Below, piece by piece: positions 6,639 to 13,717 of a DNA stretch of 64,000 nucleotides. The DNA is from an uncultured Alphaproteobacteria bacterium (GTDB lineage: Bacteria > Pseudomonadota > Alphaproteobacteria > HIMB59 > GCA-002718135), in assembly GCA_902607435.1 (NCBI GenBank), contig CACLJX010000005.1, positions 1 to 64,000 on the forward strand, read 5' to 3'. The stretch's first letter is position 1, and each line of letters begins with the position of its first letter. Made by a program: the position numbers and the translations under genes. The notes below the pieces were generated by a model. The model did not search any database, was not told where the DNA came from, and saw nothing but the letters and a program-made list of their open reading frames with translations.

Positions 6639-6899
6639 ATGAAGCGATTTGTTGCTGTTTATCGCACACATCGAAAACGTCTTTTTAAAAACTTATCACC
6701 TGCGACTAAGAAGTGCAATAAAATACACGAAAAAATGACGTCTATTGTAGTATTTGATCTACTTGGCAATATTATTTGGTGGGTTGGATTAATTTACATA
6801 ATCATTTGGTATTTCTTCTCTACGCACTGGATTGAATGGAATGATGTAGGTTATCTTAACTTAACATTTCTCGTGGTTGCTGGTAAGATGATTTTATGA
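6639..6899 (+). CDS. small hypothetical membrane protein
   Basis: An unrecognised 86-residue product. The first 33 residues are basic; the rest contains two hydrophobic stretches (about 37-57 and 70-86) rich in Trp and Ile. No ribosome binding site precedes the ATG at 6639, and the real start may be the ATG at 6735, giving a 54-residue membrane peptide. The stop overlaps the start of the next gene as ATGA, so the two are likely translationally coupled. It lies in cassette 3. Confidence 0.5.
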   Translation: MKRFVAVYRTHRKRLFKNLSPATKKCNKIHEKMTSIVVFDLLGNIIWWVGLIYIIIWYFFSTHWIEWNDVGYLNLTFLVVAGKMIL

Positions 6900-7204
6900 A
6901 TATATTCAAATTCCTACTTCCTTGGATTACCCTGTTATTTTTTATCACCACAGGAGTTCATGCCAATGATAGCAATAAAAAGAAAAACTACGACAAGGAT
7001 GGAAAAAAATACCATCAAAAAAAGTGGGATAAAAAAGGAAAAATGATGTGGGGCAAAAAGAGAAAGCAAGGCGGTGCGTTTGCAATGATTGAAGCACAAG
7101 GCAAACTATTTTTATACAATAAAAAAACAGGAGATGTCTGGGTGTGTAATGTTTTTAAAAAAACCTGCGAACAAATGATTGTTGAAAATAAAGATATAGA
7201 CTAA
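6896..7204 (+). CDS. small secreted basic protein
   Basis: An unrecognised 102-residue protein with a clear Sec signal peptide: a hydrophobic core at about 5-20 and a likely cleavage after 'GVHA' at 24. The mature part begins with a very lysine-rich segment (about 27-62, many Lys, Asp and Gly). A short compact end with two cysteines (VWVCNVFKKTC) could form a disulfide. It overlaps the upstream gene by 4 nt. It is the last gene of cassette 3; phased repeats and att copy 4 follow. Confidence 0.65.
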   Translation: MNIFKFLLPWITLLFFITTGVHANDSNKKKNYDKDGKKYHQKKWDKKGKMMWGKKRKQGGAFAMIEAQGKLFLYNKKTGDVWVCNVFKKTCEQMIVENKDID

Positions 7205-7226
7205 ACCATCGTCTTCAGTAATTCAC

Positions 7227-7286
7227 TCCTGCAAAAGTCCTGCAAAAATGTTGATTTCCTTACACGAAGAATTACACGAAGTTATC
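7227..7286. repeat. two sets of phased direct repeats left of att copy 4
   Basis: TCCTGCAAAA occurs at 7227 and 7238 (11 bp apart). CACGAAG-type words start at 7263 and 7275 (12 bp apart), the second about 55 bp before the att-like core at 7331. Their order and spacing parallel the region left of copy 2. Confidence 0.55.
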
Positions 7287-7330
7287 TATAAAAGTCATAT
7301 AAAGTCTGATATATTGGACTAGAGGCGAAT

Positions 7331-7344
7331 AACAGAACGCCCCA
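7331..7344 (+). repeat. att-like core copy 4
   Basis: All 14 core bases match the ssrA 3' end. The next gene begins 39 nt downstream. Confidence 0.75.
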
Positions 7345-7383
7345 TAAACTTATTAAAATTATTTTTAAAAAAAAGGAGAATTT

Positions 7384-7638
7384 ATGAATATATGTGTTGT
7401 GTCAACTTTTGACGGGTCTACTGAAGACTTTATGGAAATTTTTAATTGGGCAAAAGATAAAGCATCAGCATTCGCAACAGATTTTGAAGTCGGCGTTATA
7501 AGAGAAGGCAAGGTCATTACAATGGGTAATGTTACTGATATGGAAAAATTTCAAGAAATAATGACATCTGAAAAAATGAAAGCGTGGGATGCAAAACACA
7601 ACTGTGTTGATGTCGTTTACTCTTTAGAGAAGCAATAA
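7384..7638 (+). CDS. small hypothetical protein, possible ferredoxin-like fold
   Basis: An 84-residue soluble protein with a strong AAAGGAGAA ribosome binding site 6-7 nt before the ATG. The strand-helix-strand pattern 'MNICVVSTF ... DFMEIFNWAKDKAS ... FEVGVIREGKVITMGN' then helix and 'CVDVVYSLEK' resembles the ABM/DUF3303-type dimeric barrels. I cannot name a family with certainty. It follows directly on att copy 4, so it may be the first gene of a further cassette whose right end is not marked. Confidence 0.65.
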   Translation: MNICVVSTFDGSTEDFMEIFNWAKDKASAFATDFEVGVIREGKVITMGNVTDMEKFQEIMTSEKMKAWDAKHNCVDVVYSLEKQ

Positions 7639-7664
7639 AAGAAAAAGGAATAATTATTAAATCT

Positions 7665-7775
7665 ATGAGAGAATTTTATAAAGATAAATATAGATTAAAA
7701 GGAAAAGCATATACCTATGTGGTGTGTGCTATAATAATCTTCGTCATAGTGTTATTTTTAATTTATTTATTTTAA
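7665..7775 (+). CDS. 36-residue small membrane protein, copy A
   Basis: A short frame beginning MREFYKDKYRLKGKA ends in one hydrophobic segment of about 19 residues (VCAIIIFVIVLF...). Support for its being real comes from a second, nearly identical copy on the opposite strand at 8770-8880: 30 of 36 residues are the same, with few DNA changes. A purine-rich AAAAAGGA lies about 15 nt upstream, which is far for a ribosome binding site. The N-terminus is basic, so it is likely inserted with the N-terminus inside. Function is unknown. Confidence 0.6.
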   Translation: MREFYKDKYRLKGKAYTYVVCAIIIFVIVLFLIYLF

Positions 7776-7784
7776 AATCTAATG

Positions 7785-8060
7785 TCAATTTTTAGTACTC
7801 CATTCCTTGACAGTCTTTGTATATTCAGGAAAATATCCAGATATCACACTCAATTCAAACGAGGATAGAATTGAAGTATTAGGTTCTCTTTCCAACAGAA
7901 ATTTAAAACTAAATTCAATTAATTCCTTTTTATTCACTTTTCCGTTTGTCAGATTTTGATGGATATCATCAGTCAGGGTTACATTATGACTTGTCGGGTT
8001 TTTTGCGTTTACAGTAACCTGAAATTCTTCACCTGATAATTCATTAATCAAAATCGTCAT
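7785..8060 (-). CDS. hypothetical protein, 91 residues
   Basis: An unrecognised soluble protein starting MTILINELSGEEF. The N-terminal half is predicted beta ('EFQVTVNA', 'HNVTLTDDI') and the C-terminal half helical, ending in 'FELSVISGYFPEY'; I recall similar endings in other bacterial hypothetical proteins but cannot name the family. I use the ATG at 8060; a TTG 12 nt upstream would overlap the preceding tiny frame. It lies between the two inverted small-membrane-protein copies. Confidence 0.65.
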   Translation of the reverse strand: MTILINELSGEEFQVTVNAKNPTSHNVTLTDDIHQNLTNGKVNKKELIEFSFKFLLEREPNTSILSSFELSVISGYFPEYTKTVKEWSTKN

Positions 8061-8068
8061 TATTGATT

Positions 8069-8290
8069 TCAACCTGTTGAAATTAGTAGATAATAACTAA
8101 TGTCAGGATTGGTTTGTTGGATCATTTTGACTTGGTCATAGACATATTTCAGTTTTTTTGTGTATTCCAAGTGAAGAAATTGAATTTCATCCAAGAATTA
8201 TAATAAGATTAATTTTCACTATCTATATTTAATATATCATTGTCTTCAAAAACAATTGATTCAACTTTATATTGAAATAAAAAATACACA
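8069..8290 (-). other. two tiny frames, possible decayed gene upstream of the 91-residue gene
   Basis: At 8069-8194 a TTG-started frame of 41 codons reads MDEIQFLHLEYTKK... and ends 8 nt before the next gene's ATG. Immediately upstream, at about 8204-8290, a 26-codon GTG-started frame ends in ILNIDSEN. Both have coding-like codon use but no clear ribosome binding sites. They could be leader-like small genes or pieces of one frameshifted gene. Confidence 0.3.
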
Positions 8291-8309
8291 ACTTATTCTT
8301 TCTTAATAT

Positions 8310-8546
8310 TTAATTACATGTAGCGGGAATCACTTTATCTTTTTTACTTACATAGAATTGAACTATACTAACACTTGTAGCGTTCATATCGGTATCTCTA
8401 GTAGTTACAAATTTATATCCATCAACACAAATAGTTCTAACCGAAAAAGCCCTGCCTATCGTATCTCGTTCAATTAATTTACTTCCAGCATACACGACCG
8501 ATGAAAATAAAAAAATAATTATAAGAATTCCAAATAATTTTTTCAT
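8310..8546 (-). CDS. small secreted protein
   Basis: A 78-residue protein with a Sec signal peptide: basic start, hydrophobic core at about 5-18, and probable cleavage after 'VYA' at 20. The mature domain is about 58 residues with two cysteines, one in 'TICVDGYKF' and one at the penultimate position, which could pair. The AAGGA before the ATG has acceptable spacing. No function is recognised. It is transcribed toward the 91-residue gene, 250 nt upstream of it. Confidence 0.65.
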   Translation of the reverse strand: MKKLFGILIIIFLFSSVVYAGSKLIERDTIGRAFSVRTICVDGYKFVTTRDTDMNATSVSIVQFYVSKKDKVIPATCN

Positions 8547-8769
8547 ACTAATTTTCCTTTCTTTCTTCTATCCGTATTTTTAATAATTAATACCAATAAA
8601 ATGTGATTAAAAAATACAACTTTATTGTCATTTATTCTAATATATTTTTTAACGAAAAATAAGCGAATTAGCGTTGAAATATAACAGTTTATGGGAGTAA
8701 AGTTGAGCTTAATAGCCTAAACTTTGGCGTTATATTAGCCTAACTAAATAAAAGTTTTTCCATAAATTT

Positions 8770-8880
8770 TCAAAATAAATAAATAAAAAACAAAGCTATG
8801 ACGAAAATTATTATAGCGGACAACACATAGGTAAATGCTTTTCCTTTTAATCTATATTTATCTTTATAAAATTCTCTCAT
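8770..8880 (-). CDS. 36-residue small membrane protein, copy B
   Basis: A paralogue of the frame at 7665-7775, with the same MREFYKDKYRLKGKA start and a hydrophobic end (LSAIIIFVIALFFIYLF). Most of the differences lie in the membrane part. Retention of both reading frames after duplication argues for a translated product. No clear ribosome binding site precedes it. Confidence 0.6.
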   Translation of the reverse strand: MREFYKDKYRLKGKAFTYVLSAIIIFVIALFFIYLF

Positions 8881-9064
8881 TTTAGATTTATGGGTATAAT
8901 ATTACCACAAAAAAAATAAATATCAAACGACTTAAAAAGATTATTCATCGAAATAATCTTATCACAAGAATAAAATAATATTATAAAATTATGAAGTAGA
9001 ATTAATAATATTTAATTGCTAAAAGTTTTTTAATTTATATATTTTGCATTTTCTAATCGTTCTT

Positions 9065-10249
9065 ATGTTTAATCGTAATTTAATAATTCTTATATTTTCT
9101 CAAATTTTTTCATTTACTGTTGCTCCAGTAACTGTGCTTTTAAGTGGTATTATAGCTTCTGGAATGGTCGATATTAAATATATTGCTACTTTACCAACAG
9201 CTTTAACTGTTGTTGGTGCTGCAATTGGAAGTGTTTTTGCCTCCTATTTAATGAGTATTAAAGGTCGAAAATTTGGATTTATTTTTTCTTCTTTGATGAA
9301 TTCTTTAACATCTTTATTAGCATCTTATGCAGTATTTAATAATTATTTTATAATTTTTTGTTTTGCAAATTTAATTCTTGGTATAGGCCTTGCATTCACG
9401 GCACAATATCGTTTTGCAGCAGCAGAAAGTGTTTCGAAGCAATATATACCTACGACAATTTCAATTATACTATTATCAGGTTTAGTTTCTGCTGTTGTTG
9501 GACCTAATTTAGCGACTATAAGTAAAAATATTATAAATGATCATTTATACGTAGGTTCATATTTATTTTTATCCTTACTCACTTTTATACCTTTTGGTTT
9601 ATTTATTTTTTTTAAAAATGAAAAAAATGATTTTGAAAAAAAAGTTATTCAAGGACGTAGTTATTTTGCTTTATTGTCACAACCACGATTTCTTCAGGCA
9701 GTTGCTTCTGCTGCAATTGGTTATGTAGTAATGTCTTTCTTAATGACAGCCACTCCCATAGAAATGCATGTCATTCAAAATATGAGTTTAAATATGACGG
9801 GTTTTGTAATTCAAATGCATATTTTTGGTATGTTTTTGCCTTCATTATTTACAGGAAGTTTAATTAAAAGATTTGGACACAGTAAAATTATGTACACAGG
9901 GGTTTTGATTTTAATTATTTGCATTATCATTAATTTTTCTTATCAACATTTTTACAATTATCTTGTTGGACTCATTTTACTTGGAATAGGCTGGAATTTT
10001 CTTTTTATTTCTGGAACAAGTTTATTAATTATTTCTTACAAACCTGAAGAAAAATTTAAAGCTCAAGGATTAAATGACTTCTTGGTGTTTTCAACTCAAG
10101 CCACTGGTGCTTTAGCAGCTGGTTATTTATTGTACCTTACAAATTGGCAATTTATTAATATTTTATGTTTGCCATTGTTAATTATTGTATCACTAGCAAC
10201 ATGGTATGCGGATAAAATTATCAAATCCCAAATGAAAAATATTAGATAA
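9065..10249 (+). CDS. MFS transporter
   Basis: A 394-residue, 12-helix major facilitator superfamily protein of the inner membrane. After the second helix comes the family loop with 'GRKFGF' (the A-motif equivalent), and the two six-helix halves are joined by a charged loop 'FFKNEKNDFEKK' at about 184-195. The substrate is unknown. I use the ATG at 9065 (MFNRNLIIL); a TTG at 9044 would add seven residues before a natural membrane-protein start. It is separated from the accessory zone by an AT-rich gap with a 9-bp inverted repeat (8937-8960). Confidence 0.85.
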   Translation: MFNRNLIILIFSQIFSFTVAPVTVLLSGIIASGMVDIKYIATLPTALTVVGAAIGSVFASYLMSIKGRKFGFIFSSLMNSLTSLLASYAVFNNYFIIFCFANLILGIGLAFTAQYRFAAAESVSKQYIPTTISIILLSGLVSAVVGPNLATISKNIINDHLYVGSYLFLSLLTFIPFGLFIFFKNEKNDFEKKVIQGRSYFALLSQPRFLQAVASAAIGYVVMSFLMTATPIEMHVIQNMSLNMTGFVIQMHIFGMFLPSLFTGSLIKRFGHSKIMYTGVLILIICIIINFSYQHFYNYLVGLILLGIGWNFLFISGTSLLIISYKPEEKFKAQGLNDFLVFSTQATGALAAGYLLYLTNWQFINILCLPLLIIVSLATWYADKIIKSQMKNIR

Positions 10250-10306
10250 TTTATATATATATTCTAAATACCTATGGCGTAGATCAAATTATTGATTTTT
10301 AAAAAT

Positions 10307-10975
10307 TTAATAGAATTTAAGTTTTCTTTTTTGTTTAAGATTTTTATCAAAATTTTTTGAAGACAGGAATTTTAAATAACCTTGTTTTATTTTTTTCCAT
10401 TCTTTATCAATGATTGAAAACCAAGCTGAGTCTCTATTCCTACCTTTAAAGACAAACATTTGTCTAAAAACACCCTCAAACTTGAATCCCAATCTTTTTG
10501 CAGCATTTTTTGAAGAAGTGTTTAGATTGTTACATTTCCATTCATACCTACGATTACCTAAAACTTCGAATGCATGTTTCATCATTAAATACATAGTATC
10601 AGTTCCCTCTGTTGTGTTCTGTAGTAGGGGTGAGAAATTTATGTGCCCTACTTCTATTGAACCATGCTCTTGGGTAATTCGTAAATAACTTACCATACCA
10701 CAGTATTGTTTATGTCTTTTGGAATAAATGGCATAAAAAAAAGGATCTTTATTTAAACAAAAAGACTTTAACCATTTTTTAAAACTTCCATAACTATTAA
10801 AAGGACCATAAGGTAAGTAAGTCCAAATTGTATTTATTTTATCTTTTGAAAAATTTACATATAAATCTTTTGCATGTTTATTAATGTTAATCGGTTCAAG
10901 CACTACATACTTACTGATTAATTTTATTTTTGAAGGTGTTTTTGCTTTTTTAAATTTAACTTTTTTTCCAAACAT
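10307..10975 (-). CDS. GNAT-family N-acetyltransferase, RimJ/RimL-like
   Basis: A 222-residue protein whose core (about 25-190) matches the Acetyltransf_3 type. It has an 'LEPI' first strand, 'GMVSYLRI' and 'IEVGHINFSPLLQNT' in the acetyl-CoA core, then 'NTSSKNAAKRLGFKFEG', the conserved N-x-x-S-x-x-x-x-x-x-x-G-F ending. It carries lysine-rich tails at both ends. The acceptor substrate cannot be told. It lies 5 nt downstream of a second GNAT gene on the same strand. Confidence 0.85.
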   Translation of the reverse strand: MFGKKVKFKKAKTPSKIKLISKYVVLEPININKHAKDLYVNFSKDKINTIWTYLPYGPFNSYGSFKKWLKSFCLNKDPFFYAIYSKRHKQYCGMVSYLRITQEHGSIEVGHINFSPLLQNTTEGTDTMYLMMKHAFEVLGNRRYEWKCNNLNTSSKNAAKRLGFKFEGVFRQMFVFKGRNRDSAWFSIIDKEWKKIKQGYLKFLSSKNFDKNLKQKRKLKFY

Positions 10976-10980
10976 ATGAA

Positions 10981-11433
10981 TTAATTTTTCAGTTCATAGA
11001 CTGCCCAATTAGTTTTGTTTGAAACTCTATCGTAAAGGGATTTTGCTCTTAAATTATCACTACGTGTTATCCATCTGATTAAACCCCACTTTTTATTTTT
11101 AGAAATTTCATTTAACTTTAAAATAATTTTATTGCCAATTTTTAAACCCCTAAATTCAGGTGTAACAAATAAATCATCTAAAAAACCAATATCCTTGCCT
11201 CTTAGAGGACTAGGCATACTTCTGTAGTGAGCAAAGGCAACTATTTTTTCTTCAATTTCACAAACCAATCCATTAAGTACGTGTTGTTCATCCATTAACC
11301 AACTCCATACAGTATTCAATATAGTCTGAGTCATCTCAACCTTATAAAACTCAGCATAACCGTGATAAAGTTTTTGCCAGTCTTTCTTATCAGTAAGTAT
11401 TATACTTCTGATGAATGTTTTTTTATCTAACAA
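10981..11433 (-). CDS. GNAT-family N-acetyltransferase
   Basis: A 150-residue single-domain acetyltransferase. 'FLDDLFVTPEFRGLKIGNKII' carries the acetyl-CoA pyrophosphate loop (R-G-x-x-x-G-N), and 'NLRAKSLYDRV' is the usual C-terminal N-x-x-A-x-x-x-Y motif. The substrate is unknown. It is cotranscribed with the following GNAT gene and divergent from the methyltransferase at 11497. Confidence 0.87.
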   Translation of the reverse strand: MLDKKTFIRSIILTDKKDWQKLYHGYAEFYKVEMTQTILNTVWSWLMDEQHVLNGLVCEIEEKIVAFAHYRSMPSPLRGKDIGFLDDLFVTPEFRGLKIGNKIILKLNEISKNKKWGLIRWITRSDNLRAKSLYDRVSNKTNWAVYELKN

Positions 11434-11496
11434 CTTTGCATAATCCTGATGTTAAATTAACCTAATCATTATATATATACTATTTTGAATTATATT

Positions 11497-12135
11497 ATGT
11501 CAGAAAAAATATTTGGATATGATGAAGCCTATTCATTAATAACACCTGAAGATTCCATCAAACTATACAAAAAATGGGCGTTAACTTATGATAAAGATTT
11601 TGCATTAAATTCAAATTATTTATCGCCAAAAAAAATTAGTAGTTTCTTTAATAAATATTCAAGAAATACTGATACTCCAATTCTTGATGTTGGTGCTGGA
11701 ACAGGACTAGTTGGTGAATGTTTATATAAATCAGGTAACAAAAAAATAATTGGGATAGACATATCTCCAGAAATGTTGGGTCAAGCAAAATTGAAAGGTT
11801 GTTATTCTAACCTAATGGAAGCAGATATTACAAAACAAATTCCATTAAAAAGTAATTCTATTGGAGCAGTTGTAAGTGCTGGAACTTTTACTCATGGACA
11901 TGTAGGGCCCGATGCTTTTGATGAACTTTTACGTATTACAAAACCCGGAGGATTATTTGTTTTATCTATTAATTCAAAAGTATTTATAAAAAATAATTTT
12001 CAAGAAAAATTTTTAACAATTAAAAACGATATATCTGATCTTATATTTATCGAATTCAAAGCCCATGGCAAGACTGAAGATGAAAAACTAGGTGAAATAA
12101 AAATATTTGCGTCTATTTTTCGTAAAAATTTTTAG
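11497..12135 (+). CDS. class I SAM-dependent methyltransferase
   Basis: A 212-residue Rossmann-type methyltransferase. The SAM-binding motif I is ILDVGAGTGLVGE at about 62-74, with the acidic motif II 'IIGIDIS', 'LMEADITKQIP', and 'VSAGTFTHGHVGP' at motif IV. The methyl acceptor cannot be predicted; the fold is nearest the Methyltransf_11/25 group. I use the ATG at 11497, not the TTG 12 nt upstream. It converges with the deacetylase gene, with 8 nt between stops. Confidence 0.87.
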   Translation: MSEKIFGYDEAYSLITPEDSIKLYKKWALTYDKDFALNSNYLSPKKISSFFNKYSRNTDTPILDVGAGTGLVGECLYKSGNKKIIGIDISPEMLGQAKLKGCYSNLMEADITKQIPLKSNSIGAVVSAGTFTHGHVGPDAFDELLRITKPGGLFVLSINSKVFIKNNFQEKFLTIKNDISDLIFIEFKAHGKTEDEKLGEIKIFASIFRKNF

Positions 12136-12143
12136 ATTTCTTT

Positions 12144-13085
12144 TTAAATTTCCATTAAACTAAAAAAATGCTCCTTTATACTTTCTGAAAGAGCTAATAG
12201 ATCATAACCTCCTTCCAAAAAAGATATAACCCTTCCCTGACAATGAATATTCGCAATCTCCATAATCTTTTTTGTCACATGATAATAATCTTCTGATTCT
12301 AAATTAATATGTGCCAAAGGATCTCTTTTATGTGCATCAAATCCAGCAGATATTAATATAATTTCAGGTTTAAATTTATCTATATTGTTCAAAATTTTAT
12401 TTTCTAATATCTTGATAAAATCTTTTCCATCTGTTCCTGCCACAATTGGCGCATTAAAAATATTTCCTAGTCCAATTTCTTGTTCTGAACCTGTTCCTGG
12501 AAATAAAGGAAATTCGTGTATAGAACCATAAGCTACAGTTTCATCTTTAAAAAAAATTTCTTGTGTGCCATTCCCATGATGAACATCAAAATCAATAATT
12601 GCAATTTTATTTATTTCATATTTTTTTTGTAAATATCTTGCAGTAACAGCAACATTATTAAAAAAACAAAATCCGTTTGCTCTAATAGTTTCAGCGTGAT
12701 GACCTGGGGGTCTAATTGCACAAAATATTTTTTTTCTATTATCATGAAAAAGAAAATCTGCTGCTGCAATACCTGCTCCACAAGATCTTAAAATTGCATT
12801 TTTGCTATTTGGACATAAAAAAGTATCTGCATATGGCTCTTTTTCAACTCCTATTAATCCTGAGTTAGGAATCAACGAGAATATATTGTTAATGTATTTT
12901 TTTGGATGAACTAAATAGATATCATCAACATCAGCAAGCGGTGCTTCTTTGATATCGCTATCAATACTGTCTATTTCTTTAATAGATTTAAGAACAGTAT
13001 CTAAACGTTCTTTTCTTTCCGGATGATATGAACCATTATCCTTAAGCAAACAATCCGAATGTGTAAATACAACCATATCTTTCAT
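12144..13085 (-). CDS. histone-deacetylase-family protein
   Basis: A 313-residue member of the arginase/deacetylase superfamily (class II HDAC-like, as in acetoin-utilization and acetylpolyamine amidohydrolases). The signature RPPGHHAE at about 124-131 holds the catalytic His pair. IDFDVHHGNGTQ at about 164-175 gives the zinc Asp and His ligands, and the second Asp is in 'SAGFDAHKRDPL'. It probably deacetylates a protein or a small acetylated amine. The ATG is well placed. It faces the methyltransferase gene tail to tail. Confidence 0.9.
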   Translation of the reverse strand: MKDMVVFTHSDCLLKDNGSYHPERKERLDTVLKSIKEIDSIDSDIKEAPLADVDDIYLVHPKKYINNIFSLIPNSGLIGVEKEPYADTFLCPNSKNAILRSCGAGIAAADFLFHDNRKKIFCAIRPPGHHAETIRANGFCFFNNVAVTARYLQKKYEINKIAIIDFDVHHGNGTQEIFFKDETVAYGSIHEFPLFPGTGSEQEIGLGNIFNAPIVAGTDGKDFIKILENKILNNIDKFKPEIILISAGFDAHKRDPLAHINLESEDYYHVTKKIMEIANIHCQGRVISFLEGGYDLLALSESIKEHFFSLMEI

Positions 13086-13273
13086 AAATTTATCCTACAT
13101 CTATTTCTTCTATTACAAAAGTTATTGATTTTTATTAGTATAGGTTGTTTGTACTCAAAATTCAGAAAAACACCGAAAACTCAGTTCTGCTGCATACACT
13201 TTTAAAAAAGTGTTATATTATGTAATATAATAACGATAATGTTAGTTATATAACACATCTGAAATTAGATATT

Positions 13274-13717
13274 ATGAAAATAAATTATCCTCAAATTTTA
13301 AAAAATAATATAATTAATGTTCTTAAAGATGTATTAAAAATCATTGACAAACAAGGATTAAAAGAAGGGCATCATTTATTTATCTCTTTTAAAACAAACC
13401 ATCCAAATATTAAAATTCCTATATGGCTAAAAAATAAATTTCCAAATGAAATGACTATAGTAATGCAATACGAATATTGGAATTTTAGAGTAAACAAAGA
13501 TGATTTCAAAATTACTTTATCATTTAATGATATTAAATCTGATTTGTGTATTCCTTATGATTCTGTTATTTCATTTGCTGATCCATATGCTAACTTTGGT
13601 TTAAAACTGAGCTCACACGAGAAATCAAAAAAAGAAAATGATAAAAATAAAACTAGAACTGCAAAAGCAAAAAATAATATCGTTGATCTTAGTAAGTTTA
13701 GAAAAAAGTTAAACTAA
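13274..13717 (+). CDS. sspB: ClpXP adaptor SspB, alphaproteobacterial form
   Basis: SspB binds the ssrA tag on rescued proteins and delivers them to ClpXP. This 147-residue protein has the alpha-type tag-binding domain (about 1-110), with 'HHLFISFKTNHPNIKIP' and 'MTIVMQYEYWNF'. It ends in a charged linker and a C-terminal basic segment 'VDLSKFRKKLN', the position of the ClpX-tethering peptide. It shares the window with ssrA, whose tag is its ligand. Its 3' end overlaps gpmA by 9 nt in the convergent direction. The AT-rich leader carries a 9-bp inverted repeat (13210-13218 with 13248-13256) that could be regulatory. Confidence 0.88.
   Translation: MKINYPQILKNNIINVLKDVLKIIDKQGLKEGHHLFISFKTNHPNIKIPIWLKNKFPNEMTIVMQYEYWNFRVNKDDFKITLSFNDIKSDLCIPYDSVISFADPYANFGLKLSSHEKSKKENDKNKTRTAKAKNNIVDLSKFRKKLN

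Larger units (their letters stand above)
3944..7344. mobile_element. tandem array of small cassettes bounded by copies of the ssrA 3' end
   Basis: The last bases of ssrA (aacagaacgcccca, 3944-3957) recur at 5102-5115, at 5920-5932 (13 of the 14) and at 7331-7344. They divide the region into units of about 1.14, 0.80 and 1.40 kb carrying two, one and three genes. Repetition of a tmRNA 3' end is the classic mark of integration by a site-specific recombinase. No integrase, transposase or phage gene is present, so the units would have to be moved in trans or be remnants. The array probably extends past 7344, but no further copy was seen up to 9000. Confidence 0.7.
7665..8880. repeat. inverted pair of about 110-bp repeats carrying the 36-residue genes
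   Basis: Bases 7665-7775 (plus) and 8770-8880 (minus) are about 90 percent identical by eye and in opposite orientation. They enclose roughly 1 kb with two other small minus-strand genes. No transposase or terminal inverted repeats are visible. Confidence 0.8.

Noticed and set aside
7665-8880. The inverted pair as ends of an insertion sequence
   Set aside because: The repeated part is a coding frame, there is no transposase between the copies, and no target-site duplication was seen.
3958-8900. A prophage or conjugative island
   Set aside because: No integrase, capsid, terminase, relaxase or replication gene is present; only small unrelated genes.
8937-8960. A 9-bp inverted repeat as a terminator
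   Set aside because: The stem is nearly all A/T and lacks a U-tract on either strand; at most a weak operator candidate.
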